A DNA stretch of 64,000 nucleotides from NCBI GenBank assembly GCA_043228905.1, contig JBHGNT010000017.1:17546001-17610000 (forward strand), in the 5' to 3' direction. Position 1 is the stretch's first letter. Each line of letters starts with the position of its first letter. The notes under the pieces were generated by a model. It was given only the letters and a program-made list of their open reading frames with translations, had not been told where the DNA came from and did no database searches. The translations under genes and the position numbers were made by a program. Of this stretch, positions 33,674 to 45,300 are shown one piece after another. This stretch comes from Azolla caroliniana (taxonomy: Eukaryota; Polypodiophyta).

Positions 33674-35966
33674 CTATGGAGAGGAAGGTCCAGAGCCCAA
33701 CGAAGCAGGTTCGGCAGTACAATGTGAGCTGGTATCAACATATGCAGATCCAGGTGATGCTTCCACTTCAACCTGAATTACCTTTCCTTGCTTCAGAAGA
33801 ACTAATGCATCCAGCACATCCAACATTGTTGGCCGATCTTTCGGAGATTCCTTGGTACAAGCCAATGCCAAAGCCAATACACTGTATATGCTCTCCTGGG
33901 CTGCTAATCCATCTTGGATTTCCTTCTTGAGGTCTAGATCAATCACATTCATCCAATTACCGTGTACCGCGGATTGCACCCATTTGGGTAGGCTTTTTCC
34001 GTCCGTGAAAATGTTGCTGGTCGGGCGCTGCTTTGTAATCATCTCTAATACCACCACCCCATAGCTATACACATCCACCTTGTCTGTCAATCTCTCACCA
34101 TATGCATATTCTGCCAATTGCAAAACAGGGCAAATCATATAGAGCCATCAAAATTAATTCCTCCCTCTTTGGTACTTCACCACTAATGAACAGATGATGG
34201 AGAAGGCTGACCCCCATGACACTTTTGGAAAGGCTTGCTCCAGTTTGAAGCATTGGGAGTCAAACCTTACAATACTACACAGGTTGCAGGGGTAGACACA
34301 GATCAGACTTCTTGCATAGGTCTGCATCTCCCCTGATAAAGTGCCATGGAGTCATCAAAGAGCAAGCAGAAGAATGAGGACATCAACTCAGACCATGAGA
34401 ACCAGGAACATATCACATGAGCCATACCCACACAAAATTATGCCGTCGTGTCCTATCTGTCCAAGGACACCCAGAACACTCAGCTTACTAGATGGCATTG
34501 CAGGATGCATGACCTTGCGGTCTCCACCAGACGGCCTTACAAAACAGCTACATCCATCTGGTCATCAATTCAGCTCCTCTTTATCACTGTGAGAGTTACA
34601 CGTCTAGTGAAGTTGCTATGCTTTTTAAAGAGGGGCTACAACCTCTCATATCCATTGCATTGCTCATCGAGATGAGACTGCGCAATACATATGGGGTTAA
34701 ACTGAGAGTTGATGAGGATGAACCTGTATACATTGCCATGTGTTATTTCCCTCCTGTTATAGCACTTTCTGTTATGCCTCAGAGGAACTTCAGAGGGACT
34801 TCCAGAGCCCATTCATTCCAGTACTGGAGTGAAATAGGGATTTACTGTTGCTTTCGCAGAGCTTTCAACACAATCCCTATAGTGAGCTTGTTTAGAGGGT
34901 AACAGGATTTGGGAATTCCTTGAGAATGCCAATGGAGGATCATGGCATTTTATCAGAAAGTAGTGGGCAGAATATGAACTTCAGAGGGACTTCCACTATT
35001 GGACTGAAACGGGGATGCCTGCACTCTCCGATATTCTTTGGGCTCTATGTTGATGATCTCTCTAATTATATTGAGAGAAGAGGTATACAGCACTGAGAGG
35101 ACTAGAGAGCCGAGTCTGGACCCCCATTGCACTTCTCAAGGCATGCTTGATGAGTAGAGATTTATAGAGAAATCTTTTGTATCCATGATCTTGAGAATGA
35201 TTTGGGCTAAAGCATCCATACCCCACAATATTTCATGTTGGTATGCCCATCTGGGCCATTCTCCGAAGTTGTGGATTTCTACTATCATAGATGCTTCTGG
35301 TTGTTCCTAATAGAGTCTACAGATTTAGAGAGTCTCTCGTGAAGAGTAGCTGGCCAGCATAGCCTGTATAAAGGCAGATGATAGACTTCTTTAGAAGACC
35401 ATGCCAAGAATTCACAGAGCAAGCACAACCAAACCTCATAGAGGGATATTGCTTGACTGAGCACTTCATTTAGCATACTCTAGGCGCCTAAAGATAAAAG
35501 GATTGTCACGTAGAAGATGTAACCTGTAACAGAAGATACATCGCACTATCATCTGAGATCCGACAGCTTCCATAGGCAGTTCACAAAGGAGAACAGTCAT
35601 GCCATACAACATCATCCTCTGAGAGGGTTCATGTATTTATTTTTCTTCTGTACACTGTATCCTTCACAATATCTTTATCTTCTTGCATCTTCCCACTTCT
35701 AATGGACATGCACGCCTCTAATACACAGAAAAAATCATTCTTTAGGGTCTTCTCTAACTCTAGCCTCATACTCTCATGTTATATTAGTTCTCGTAGACCC
35801 ATCCATTCTACTTCTCCATTTTTAACTCTCCCATTACTGTTTTCTTTTTCCATTAATTCACATCAGATACTTACATCATGCACTACTTGGTAGCTGGAAC
35901 ATTGGTCTCACCAGCCATTTTCGTTTTCTTAAGACGTTAATACCACATTTCACTTCATTTCTCCCT

Positions 35967-36048
<82 letters not shown>

Positions 36049-39000
36049 CACATACTAAAGAGCAAACCCAAAGAAAACGATATAGCAGACTGGAACCTGG
36101 TGCCACGTATCCAATCGATCCTTGCATACCCGACATGGACACTACCCTATCAATGTCAGAAATGATCATCCGTGCAATACCAAAGTCACTGATATGTGCC
36201 TCAAAATCCTCATCAAGAAGAATATTGCTCGGCTTCAGGTCACAATGGAGAACACGGCCAAATCCTGTTTCCTTATGCAGATAAACCAATCCTTGTGCCA
36301 CTCCATGTGCAATATTAAATCTTTGTTCCCAACTTAACTTTGATGTATCTGTATGTAGATGCAGATCTAGGTTCCCATTTGGTATGTAATCTAGTATCAA
36401 GCATTTTGAATTTGCAGATGATAAGGTACCATATATTTTCACGAGATTTCGATGCCGAATTTGACCCAGTGTATTTGACTCTGATTGAAAACACTTTTCC
36501 ACCGCTGGACTGTTGTGGAGATTCAGTTTCTTGACAGCAACCACCATTCCACTACTTAAAACACCTTTGTAGACTGTGCTCGAGCCACCTCTACCAATAA
36601 TGTTAGCATCATTATATTTGTTTGTTGCACGAGAAATCTCTCGAGCAGAGAGTTTGATCCTTGGGTCGAATGTTACAACTTTAGTTTTCCTCCACTTTTT
36701 AACAGCAATAAAATAAGTGAGTATAGCGATTATTGCACAGATGAAAACCACAACTACGCAAATGAGTATAATTTTGGTTTTGGATATGCCATGCTCATGA
36801 GCTATGGATTCAGATGCTTTGATTGGACAACTTAATGTAAGTGGAGGCCCACATAGATCTGCATTTCCAAGATATGACTCATTCAAAAAGCTGCCAAACT
36901 GATTTCCTGTAAAAAGAAACAAATTTTACACATCACATAAAATTACATGCATAATCAAAATCTACATATAATGTAGAAAAATACAATCTATGAGATTCGT
37001 CTTGATATTCTTACTTGGGTTTATCTAGTATATTGCAAGTTATTCCAAAAACTCACATTGCACAAACTAAGTGTTGAAAACAATATATTATGCCAATGGT
37101 AAAAAATTGAAGAACGAAACACTTTTGATAGAAGTAGAACGTACCAGTTGGGATTAGCCCCGATAACTGATTGTTCGATAGATTTAGGAATGTTAGCGAT
37201 GTCAAACTTGTTAGTTGGGTAGGTATTGTACCAGTTAGCTGATTGTTCGAAAGATCCAACGATTCAAGTGTCAAAACATTTCCGAGACTATTTGGAATTA
37301 GCCCTGTTAGTAGATTTCTTGAAAGATTTAGGCTGAACAATCCAGTTAACGAGCTGATCTCATCAGGTATTGTACCAGACAGCTTATTTCCTGACAAATC
37401 TAAAGATACGACAACATCCAAAAGATAGGTGAAATATAATTCTGTACCCTTTGTAAAAACAGTCACATCATCAGTCCACAAAGTTTGGTGCGAATTAGTT
37501 TTACTTTCGTTCCTCTTGAAACCTTCCAAGTTGTATATGTCAGCTGGAATCATACCCGAGAATTGGTTGTTTGACAGTGCCAAAATCTGTAACTGATTCA
37601 AATTCCAGATCCATAAGGGAAGAACACCCTCTAGATTGTTAAAACCAACACTTAAAACCCTTAGATTCTTTAGTTGGCCCCAACCGTCAGGGAGAGGCCC
37701 ACTGAACTGATTACGTGAAAAATCTATTACCACCAAACTGCTGTCATTCACAAAGGAAGCAGGAAGGCTTCCATTAAAGCTGTTGTGTGCAAGTGATAGT
37801 GAATGTAGCTGGCGCAGTGACGTAAACTGATTTGGAACCTCCCCACTCAAAGAGTTATTGGAAAGTTTCAGCCATTGTAATTGAATACAATTGGCCAACT
37901 CAACTGGTAAACCACCTGAGAAATTGTTCATGGCCAAGTCTAAATAAACTATCTTTGTGAGTCTCCCTAATGAGGAAGGAATAGGCCCTTCAAGAAGGTT
38001 GGGATTAACCTCGAAATATAGAAGGTTTACAAGATTCCCTAACTCGGAGGGAAGGAATCCTGTGAAGTGGTTATTGCCAAGGTACAGCTTAGTTAAAGCA
38101 GTCATATCTCCTAGCTCCACTGGAATGTTCCCAGTCAAGTTATTGCTAAAGATAATGAAGATACTTAAGTTTTGAAGTTTACTTATCTCAACAGGCAGTT
38201 CACCGATGAGCCTATTGGAATAGAGATGTAGTTCTTTCAAGCTTATCATATCTCCGATCTCCCAAGGCAACTCTCCAGAAAGTTGGTTTTGCTGAGCGTA
38301 TAGGTATTGGAGGTTAGTGAAGTTTCCAATCTCCTTGGGGAAGCTTCCATTGAGATGGTTTTGAAATATGTCTAATATCTCAAGGCTACGAAGGCGGCAA
38401 AGTTCTGGTGGGATCACCCCATCAAGGTTGTTAAGCATGAGGAAAAGATGAATGAGCTTATCGAGCTTTCCCAGTTCAGGAGGTATGATTCCAATCAAGT
38501 TATTTTGACCCAAATACATGTATCTTAGATTGGTAAGGTTTCCAAGTTCAGGAGGTAAGGTACCAGTCAAAATCGGCATGTTGTGGAGTTGAAGTGTTTC
38601 GAGGGCAGTGAGACGGCCGAGGGAAGGTGGGATTGACCCACCCAAATTGCTGTTCTTGCTTAAGTCAAGCCAAATGAGGGATGTACAATTGCCGATTGAA
38701 GAAGGAATGGATCCAGATAGCAAATTCTCTTTGAAATCTAGATGGGTTAATGATGACAATTGACCTAATTGTTGAGGTATGGACCCAGTGAGGCTGTTCA
38801 TGGAGAGGTTAAGGTATAATAGGAAGGTGAGGTTGGAGAGGTAAGGGGATATAGTTCCTGTAAGGTTGCTTTGCCTGAGGTCTAGTGAGATCACTCTTCT
38901 TGTTCCATTGTGATTCCTGTTATTATTGTTGCAAGTGACCCCTGCCCAACTGGTGTTGCAAGGGAAGGAATCAGGTGAGGAGTTCCATGATCTGAGTCTA

Positions 39001-39164
39001 TGAAGTGGGTCTCCATTGATGCTAGATTTGAAGCTCAGTAGAGCTTCTTTGTCTATGATTTCTTCCTCTGGCATGGACAATATGGACAGGAATGGGCATG
39101 ACATAATGAGGAATAGCAAGAACAGGGGAGAAGTGGGGGTACCTGGGACTACTGAACTCGCCAT
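33674..39164 (-). CDS. RLK1: LRR receptor-like kinase, RLP-like ectodomain, non-RD kinase
   Basis: Three exons on the minus strand: 39164-37145, 36906-36097 and 34110-33674. Both introns are GT-AG and phase 1, giving about 1088 aa. A start 10 codons earlier (39194) is also possible. Residues 1-31 form a signal peptide. The LRR N-cap (37-78) has the WAGVTC motif. Nineteen LRRs (about 92-546) precede an island (about 547-583, EGFKRNESK to LYFTYLLD), then four more LRRs and the IPTGNQFGSF/LCGPPL end. The membrane span is about 718-740. The kinase (about 775-1065) has GRGGSSTVYKG, K799, HCD at 894-896 (non-RD), DFG at 914-916 and APE at 942-944, the last split by intron 2. Non-RD kinases are typical of immune receptors such as FLS2 and XA21. 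The ligand is unknown. RLK2 is its tandem copy. Confidence 0.88.
34111..36096 (-). other. RLK1 intron 2 (1986 bp) with LINE remnants and a microsatellite
   Basis: It splits the GAA codon of the kinase APE motif. It holds a plus-strand LINE remnant (about 34190-35480). The endonuclease part VKLRVDEDEPVYIAMCYFPP lies near 34700-34760, and the RT part LKRGCLHSPIFFGLYVDDL near 35000-35070. A CT/CA microsatellite occupies 35963-36042. The endonuclease part is also present in RLK2 intron 2. Confidence 0.75.
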
Positions 39165-39257
39165 GCGCTGTTTGGTTATCATCACCATCATCATCACCAG
39201 TTTGCATCTTCTTTCTTCCCATCCTTTACTAAATTTCCTCTTTCTGTCTGTCTGTCT

Positions 39258-39545
39258 GCTACAGGAGTGTACTCTTCTTTCTTCTTTTGGGGTGAAGGTA
39301 CACAAGTATTTGTTCAGCATGTGCAATTTCTGCATGTATGGGATACATACATACGTTACTACGTATATATACATACATGCATACATACATACAATACATA
39401 CAATCATTACATGCATTCATACATACATATATACATACATACATACATTCATATATACCTATACATACATTCATTCATATATACCTATACATACATGCAT
39501 GCATATATGCATACATATATATATACCACTACACATACATAGGTA
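39258..39545. repeat. TACA/CATA-rich microsatellite upstream of RLK1
   Basis: Irregular CATA, TACA and ATATAC repeats lie mainly at 39340-39545, about 180-380 bp upstream of the RLK1 start. They give artefactual YIHTY peptides. A TCTG run at 39242-39258 lies in the presumed leader. Confidence 0.9.
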
Positions 39546-39559
39546 GAGAAGGCAACCAT

Positions 39560-39850
39560 AGTACGTCAATTTCATGTTCGTCTAGCATAACATTCGTTTT
39601 CCTACGTTGGAAAACGAATGCGAATGTTATTCAAACATTCTTGTGTTTTTGTTTTTTTCCCATTTTTTAATGTTTTGGTTTTTGTGTTTTTTCTATTTTT
39701 TAGGCTTATTTACCTCATAATAAATAGTTAATCCAAAAGTATGGTATTTATCATTCTTTGAGGGTGTTTTCCTTACGAGAATGATAGAAACATTCTCGAC
39801 TGCGAATGCACGAATGGTACGTATGGTTCATACTATGATAGGCAACTATT
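39560..39850 (-). repeat. Dispersed repeat with palindromic core, copy 2
   Basis: Inverted copy of 28395-28690. Its core CATTCGTTTTCC, TACGT, GGAAAACGAATG is a near-perfect hairpin. The two copies flank the RLK1 region in opposite directions. Confidence 0.65.
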
Positions 39851-42339
39851 AAGTTTTAGCATTTGTGTTTACATGCAATTCTATTGTCGAGGCATCAGAA
39901 AACAACAATCGGATGCCACTCGCCAAATCTCTTATAAGTACCTCCAGATGATATGCACTATAAGGCATTTAATGACCCTATTTGTCTTTCAATGGAATAG
40001 TGTACAAAAAGAAGCATGTATGTACTTGAGCCGAATCCACTTCAACTTATGGCTGAACTTAATCATGACTTTCTATATGTACAACCTTTGTACGAGATGG
40101 TAAATGGGAATGTCAACCACATTGTGGTATTTGCCTCCACTATGCATTTGTCTTACATACATTGCACACCTGATTTGCTTTTGTCTTACATGCATTCCAC
40201 ACGTTTTGCTGCTTTAGGTGATAGCGTAGAGAAAGTGCCAGTGAATGATGAGACTATGTATTTTTAACGACATGTAACAAGTGTGTACCATCATTTTAAC
40301 CGTGAATTCACCCAAGGAGCACCATTTGCTACCTCTGTGTGTTCTCACGACACAATGATATATCTTTGTGTAGTGAGAACACTTCGTCATTGTGCTTAAT
40401 ATCCTTCTTTAAATTAGGCCTTGTTACATAGATATGGCAAGGCTTCGCTCGTGACCCAAGACTCATTCATATACAAATAATTAAGTTCTACAAGGCCTAG
40501 TTAACAAAGGTTGTTGGGGTAGGATAGTTGGTGGAAATGTGTGTCTTATGGTTTTGAACATATATGGCTTGTGCCTAAATCTCCCATTCATGGCCTTCCA
40601 ACAGTTCTTAGGGCTATAATAAAGGTTGTACACTAATTACAAAACTATATACCATGATGATCTAACAATAAGCATTTGTGTCCTGCTGTCGTGATGTGGT
40701 GTGTACAATGGGAGAAAAAAATAAAAAATGCAAGTTTTACTATAAGTTAAGAATCTGGTTGAAATCAATTTTGGAAGAAAGGTAGAAAGAAGAAAATTAA
40801 GTACACTGAAAAAATAACTCAACGATAAGCGCTAACCAAGGGTGTGAAACTTGCTAAAGGTAATGGAGGGGAAAAGATGGACAAGCTATAATGCATGAAT
40901 GAGGATAGAACAACATTTGATGAATACATATACATTGACATACATTTTGAGAAACCTTGGCATCCACGGAAGGATTTGGACAAGTGCATGCTCAAAAGGA
41001 AAATCAATGGTGAATGCTAAAAGCGGTGATTCTATTTTAAATATTCGACAAGAGCGCATTTAGACATTTTTAGGAAATAAGCACCCATGCTTTTTCAACA
41101 AAAATAATCACAGGTACCAAATCACACAAACATTTGGGAGGCTCTCAACAATGAAGTCGACATGTCATCAATCATAGTCACCATGCGAAAACTCTAGGAC
41201 ATGCCTCTTGCAATCTTCTTTCTTTTAATTTCTTGACCCTATCCAAACGGGTTTAACAATTCATGTAATTAGATTGACTCAAGTCATTTGTGGCATCCAT
41301 AGACTATAACCACATTAATTCTTCCTGTATTTTCATATTATATTTCTAGATTTTATATTGAATGTGCTTTGTTTCATGTTTGTAAGTTCCATGAAAATTA
41401 AAACTGCCATTCTCCTTGTATTTTGTTCTCGAAAATCTATATGATATTCTAGCTTGAGTTTACAAGCAATTTGCGTAAGGAAAGAAACCTTGAGGGATTA
41501 GATTTTGCACACATTTGTGCAACACTCGAGCTTTGGTGAAAACAAAGAGTTGGACTTCACATTTACCTTAAACGAGCGATGGGATTCGAACCCACATTTC
41601 CAGATTTCATAAAATCTAGTGCCCTCCCATTAGGCAACGCTCGAACTCGTGATGAGCCTAACCATCAAGGGTCCCTAATATGGAACTGACATGTGGACTT
41701 ACTTATCCACATAATAGGACGCTAATGTTTCCATACAACAGAAGCATACCCAATACCAGACCTACAAGTGACATGCTTGGAAGTGGTGGATGAGTGTTGC
41801 ATCTATCACGCACTGCAAGAAAAAAACATCTAATATTCACCTTCTAGTAAATACAAAAAAGTAATAATGGGAGAGAGAATATAACATGGGGAAATCTTCT
41901 TTAGAAAACAAAAGATAGAGAAAAGTTGAAACCTTTCCAAGACTTGTTATATGTTCACAATAACATACAATATGATACCAGTTACAACATTGATACACAC
42001 ATTATGTATAACATGGAAAAGCTATGTTGCTCCCACTGGATGCACATGCACATGCACACTCCCATCTGAACGGCATAGAGCTAGTGGAATCACCTAGGTG
42101 CTTTTTTATTACGAAGTGCCTAAGTACAACTATGAAGGAGCATGATATAACAATGGAGGTGGAAGCAACATGGGTGATATTTTATTGCGGAACGCCTAAG
42201 CACAACTATGGAGCATGATACAACAAGGGAGGTAGAAGCTCATGTTCTCTTACACAAAGAATACACATACACATACACATACACATACATAAACAAGCCG
42301 TGTTCCCTTGGATAATTTTGGGTACCCTCTTTTTCTGAC
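39851..42339. other. Intergenic DNA between RLK1 and RLK2
   Basis: No gene is recognised. It contains the tRNA-like segment at 41573-41643 and a direct repeat of about 80 bp at 42085-42240 (shared GCCTAAG.ACAACTATG and AACAATGGAGGTGGAAGC-like segments). The RLK2 3' end follows. Confidence 0.55.
41573..41643 (-). tRNA. tRNA-like sequence, probably a pseudogene
   Basis: 71 nt that fold roughly as a cloverleaf on the minus strand: acceptor CGAGCG/CGCTCG, D-arm CCTAATGGGAGG, and T-arm GTGGGTTCGAATCCCAT with a perfect box B. The anticodon stem-loop (AGATT..AATCT) leaves a loop of six bases, so no standard anticodon can be set. No CCA or clear terminator is seen. It could also be the head of a SINE. 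Confidence 0.4.
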
Positions 42340-45300
42340 TCATAAAGATGAAAGCGATGAATTCCCGGAGCCCATCGAAGTAGATTCACTAATAAAATTT
42401 GAGCAGGCATCCACATATGCGGATCCAAGTGATGGTTCCACTTGGACCTGAATTACCTTTCCTTGCTTCAGAAGAACTAAAGCATCGAGCACATCCAACA
42501 TTGTTGGCCGATCTTTCGGAGATTCCTTGGCACAAGACAATGCCAAAGCCAATACAGTGTATATGGTCTCGTGGTCCGCAAATCCAGCTTGGATTTCCTT
42601 CTTGAGGTCTGGATCAATCACATCCATCCAATTCCCATGTAAAGCAGATTGCACCCATTTGGGTAGGGTTTTCCCGTCCATGAAAATGTTGCTCGTCGGA
42701 CGCCGCTTTGTAATCATCTCTAATACCACCACCCCATAGCTATACACATCCACCTTTTCAGTCAATCTCTCCCCATATGCATATTCTGCCAATTACAAAA
42801 CAGGGCAAATCATATAGAGACATCAAAATTAATTCCAATCTCAATCTCTCTCTTTCTCTCCTTTGGGACTTAACCACTAATGAACAGATGATGGAGAAGG
42901 CTGACCCAGGACACACTTTGGCAAAGGCTCACTCGAGCATCAAAAGCATAGGGAATCAAACTTATATTACCACATGGGATGTAACCATAGAGCAAGTAGA
43001 AGAATACGAACACCGATGGAGATTGTGAGTCTCAGGATACAATGCACATGGATCTTACCCAAACAAAATCATGGAGATCGTTGCTCCTCATGTCCGATCC
43101 ATTCAAGCACTCCAAGAACCCTAAGCTACTAGATGGCCTTGCAGGATGTAGGGGTTGAATGCATGACCTCATGGTCTTCACCAAACAACCTTACAAACCA
43201 GCTACATCCATTTGGTCATAGATCCAGCTCTTCTTGATTGTTATCGTTTTGTCTCCAGTAACGATATGAGATCTATGGTATGAGCTTGAGGTTTGCAATA
43301 TGGAATTATAATGAGCCACTAGAATTGGATGTGGACATGTTCTTTCGAGAATGCATTAAAGTTACTATGCTTTCCAAAGAGAAGTTACAACCTCTCATAT
43401 CCATTGCATTGCTCGTTGAGATGATACTGCTGAACACAAGTGGGGTTAGAATAAGAGTAGATAAGGAGGGACCTCAGTAAGTTGCCACGTTTTATTTCCC
43501 TCCTAGCATTTCCTGTTATGCCTCTCCCAAGGGACAATCGCCAGAGTATATCTTATTTTAGATAAGAATATCTAGGAGTTTTTGAGAGATGGAGAGGTGA
43601 TTGTTTCAATACTCACTGTCATAGGCATTATCACATCATGCATATATAGCTTATGTACATATTGTTCTATATCTTCATCAGTGAATTCGCCGATTGTATC
43701 TTCCTTTTTGCCCTGGAGTTGTCTCCATGCTAACTTTGGTTGTTGCAACCTGTCCTCTGGTTTCACAAACATGCAAATGCATTGTGGCACCTACAGAAAA
43801 CACAGTCTTGGTGGAAAAACCGGCTTACAAGCATATGGAGCTCTGGTCTTTCACTTCAGCTATGGAGATGCCTTTTGAATGTGCTGCCGACTGGGTCAAA
43901 TCTTCAAAAGCGATCGATAGCCTCGCTGCATTGTGCAAGATGTGGTGGAAGATTAGACACAGTCCCGCACTTATTATGGACTTGCTCATTCACTACAACA
44001 TTTGTACAAAGACAAGTGCATCTCTTTCTCACAAATTTCCAGGCCAAAGGTTTGGGAAACACTTTTGGCTATTTGGACAAATTCCGTGTGCCCTACTTGG
44101 CAAAGCCTATTTTCTCCAATGGACAAGATTTTGGGCACTCTGGACCATTTAGATAGCCTGCAATACTAAGGTCTTTGATCGAAACCAACTACATGAAGTT
44201 AGCTTCTTTAAGCAATCCCTCAAGCAATCTCTATTTGATTGTCCGCAACTTAGAGACATTACACTACAAATTTACACTCTTTACTTTGAGCGCTTTTAAG
44301 CTCTTTAGTGTCTAATCGACACGTGTATATTTCTCTTTATTCTTTGTGGGTTTTCACCTCACTTTGAGGTTTCCCACTAGTTATAAAAGTGTTACTAAAG
44401 AAAAAAAAAACATTTGCATTTCTTCTTTTCTTGCATTTTATATTATTGCCTCTTCTTTCTCCTTGCCAGTATTCAATATTGATACATTGTTAGGGCTTTC
44501 GCATTTTTACCTTCTGCAAGCTTCAACATTTATAGATGACCCTTGCATTCTTCATCAAACCAAGCATTTCATGGAAACTAAGCATTCGATGTCCACCTAC
44601 ATGTACACTAAAACATTGATACTCTACCTTGAGAATGACATCCTTTAATTGCTCCGAATTTGTTTTCACATCTTTACTAAAGGGAGAGGTTCGTGACATA
44701 ACTCTCAAGCTCATTTACAAATAGATTATCTTTTCCATAGCAAGGTCACATAATGTACCTCATTTCATTTTGTACTCTAATGCATTGGCCAATGTGTGAG
44801 TTTTTCAATGCAATCTGAAAGTACAATGTGTTAGAGCTAGATACTAATGTACGCATGAGATAAGGAAATAAGAGATAGATAGATAAGAGAGGAGAGTGAA
44901 AGAAGGGCGTCGATCCACCCGACCACCCCCAAGTGAAGGGATCAAGACGAACTCGAGCCTCGATCGGCGTCCCATACCACCGTTGTGGCGTTGCGTTGTA
45001 CCTGGTACTAACACACTCGCTTCAAGAGTTGATCACCATGAGGACAGAGTCTCAACGTAGTCGATAATGTGTCAAATGAGGGTAACTAGGCCTCATATTT
45101 ATAGCCAGACCTAAGGCCCCCAGGCAAGTTCACACTTGGCCTTAATGGGTTGTCTCAATCCCAAGGATTAAAAGTAATCCTTCCCTTCTTTACACTCTCA
45201 TTTAACCCCTCACACTTCATCCACATGTATAGAATATTATGGGATATTATATGGTCATGCCCGTAACACAATGGGTGACAATGGGCCAACATTAAATCAC

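Noticed and set aside
33445-33930. Open frames with THTHTH or CVCVCV repeats (also 39259-39546 and 10489-10797)
   Set aside because: They are translations of CA, CATA or GA microsatellites, not genes.
35876-36096. Extension of the RLK1 kinase frame into VCVCV and EREREREG
   Set aside because: It lies beyond a GT donor at 36096; the frame runs through an intron microsatellite, and RLK2 has a matching splice site.
33674-39164. Calling RLK1/RLK2 orthologues of FLS2
   Set aside because: The kinase is similar, but the island domain and RLP-like C-terminal LRR end are not FLS2 features, so no gene symbol is given.
41573-41643. Functional tRNA gene
   Set aside because: The cloverleaf is plausible but the anticodon loop has six bases, and flanking signals are missing; kept only as tRNA-like.
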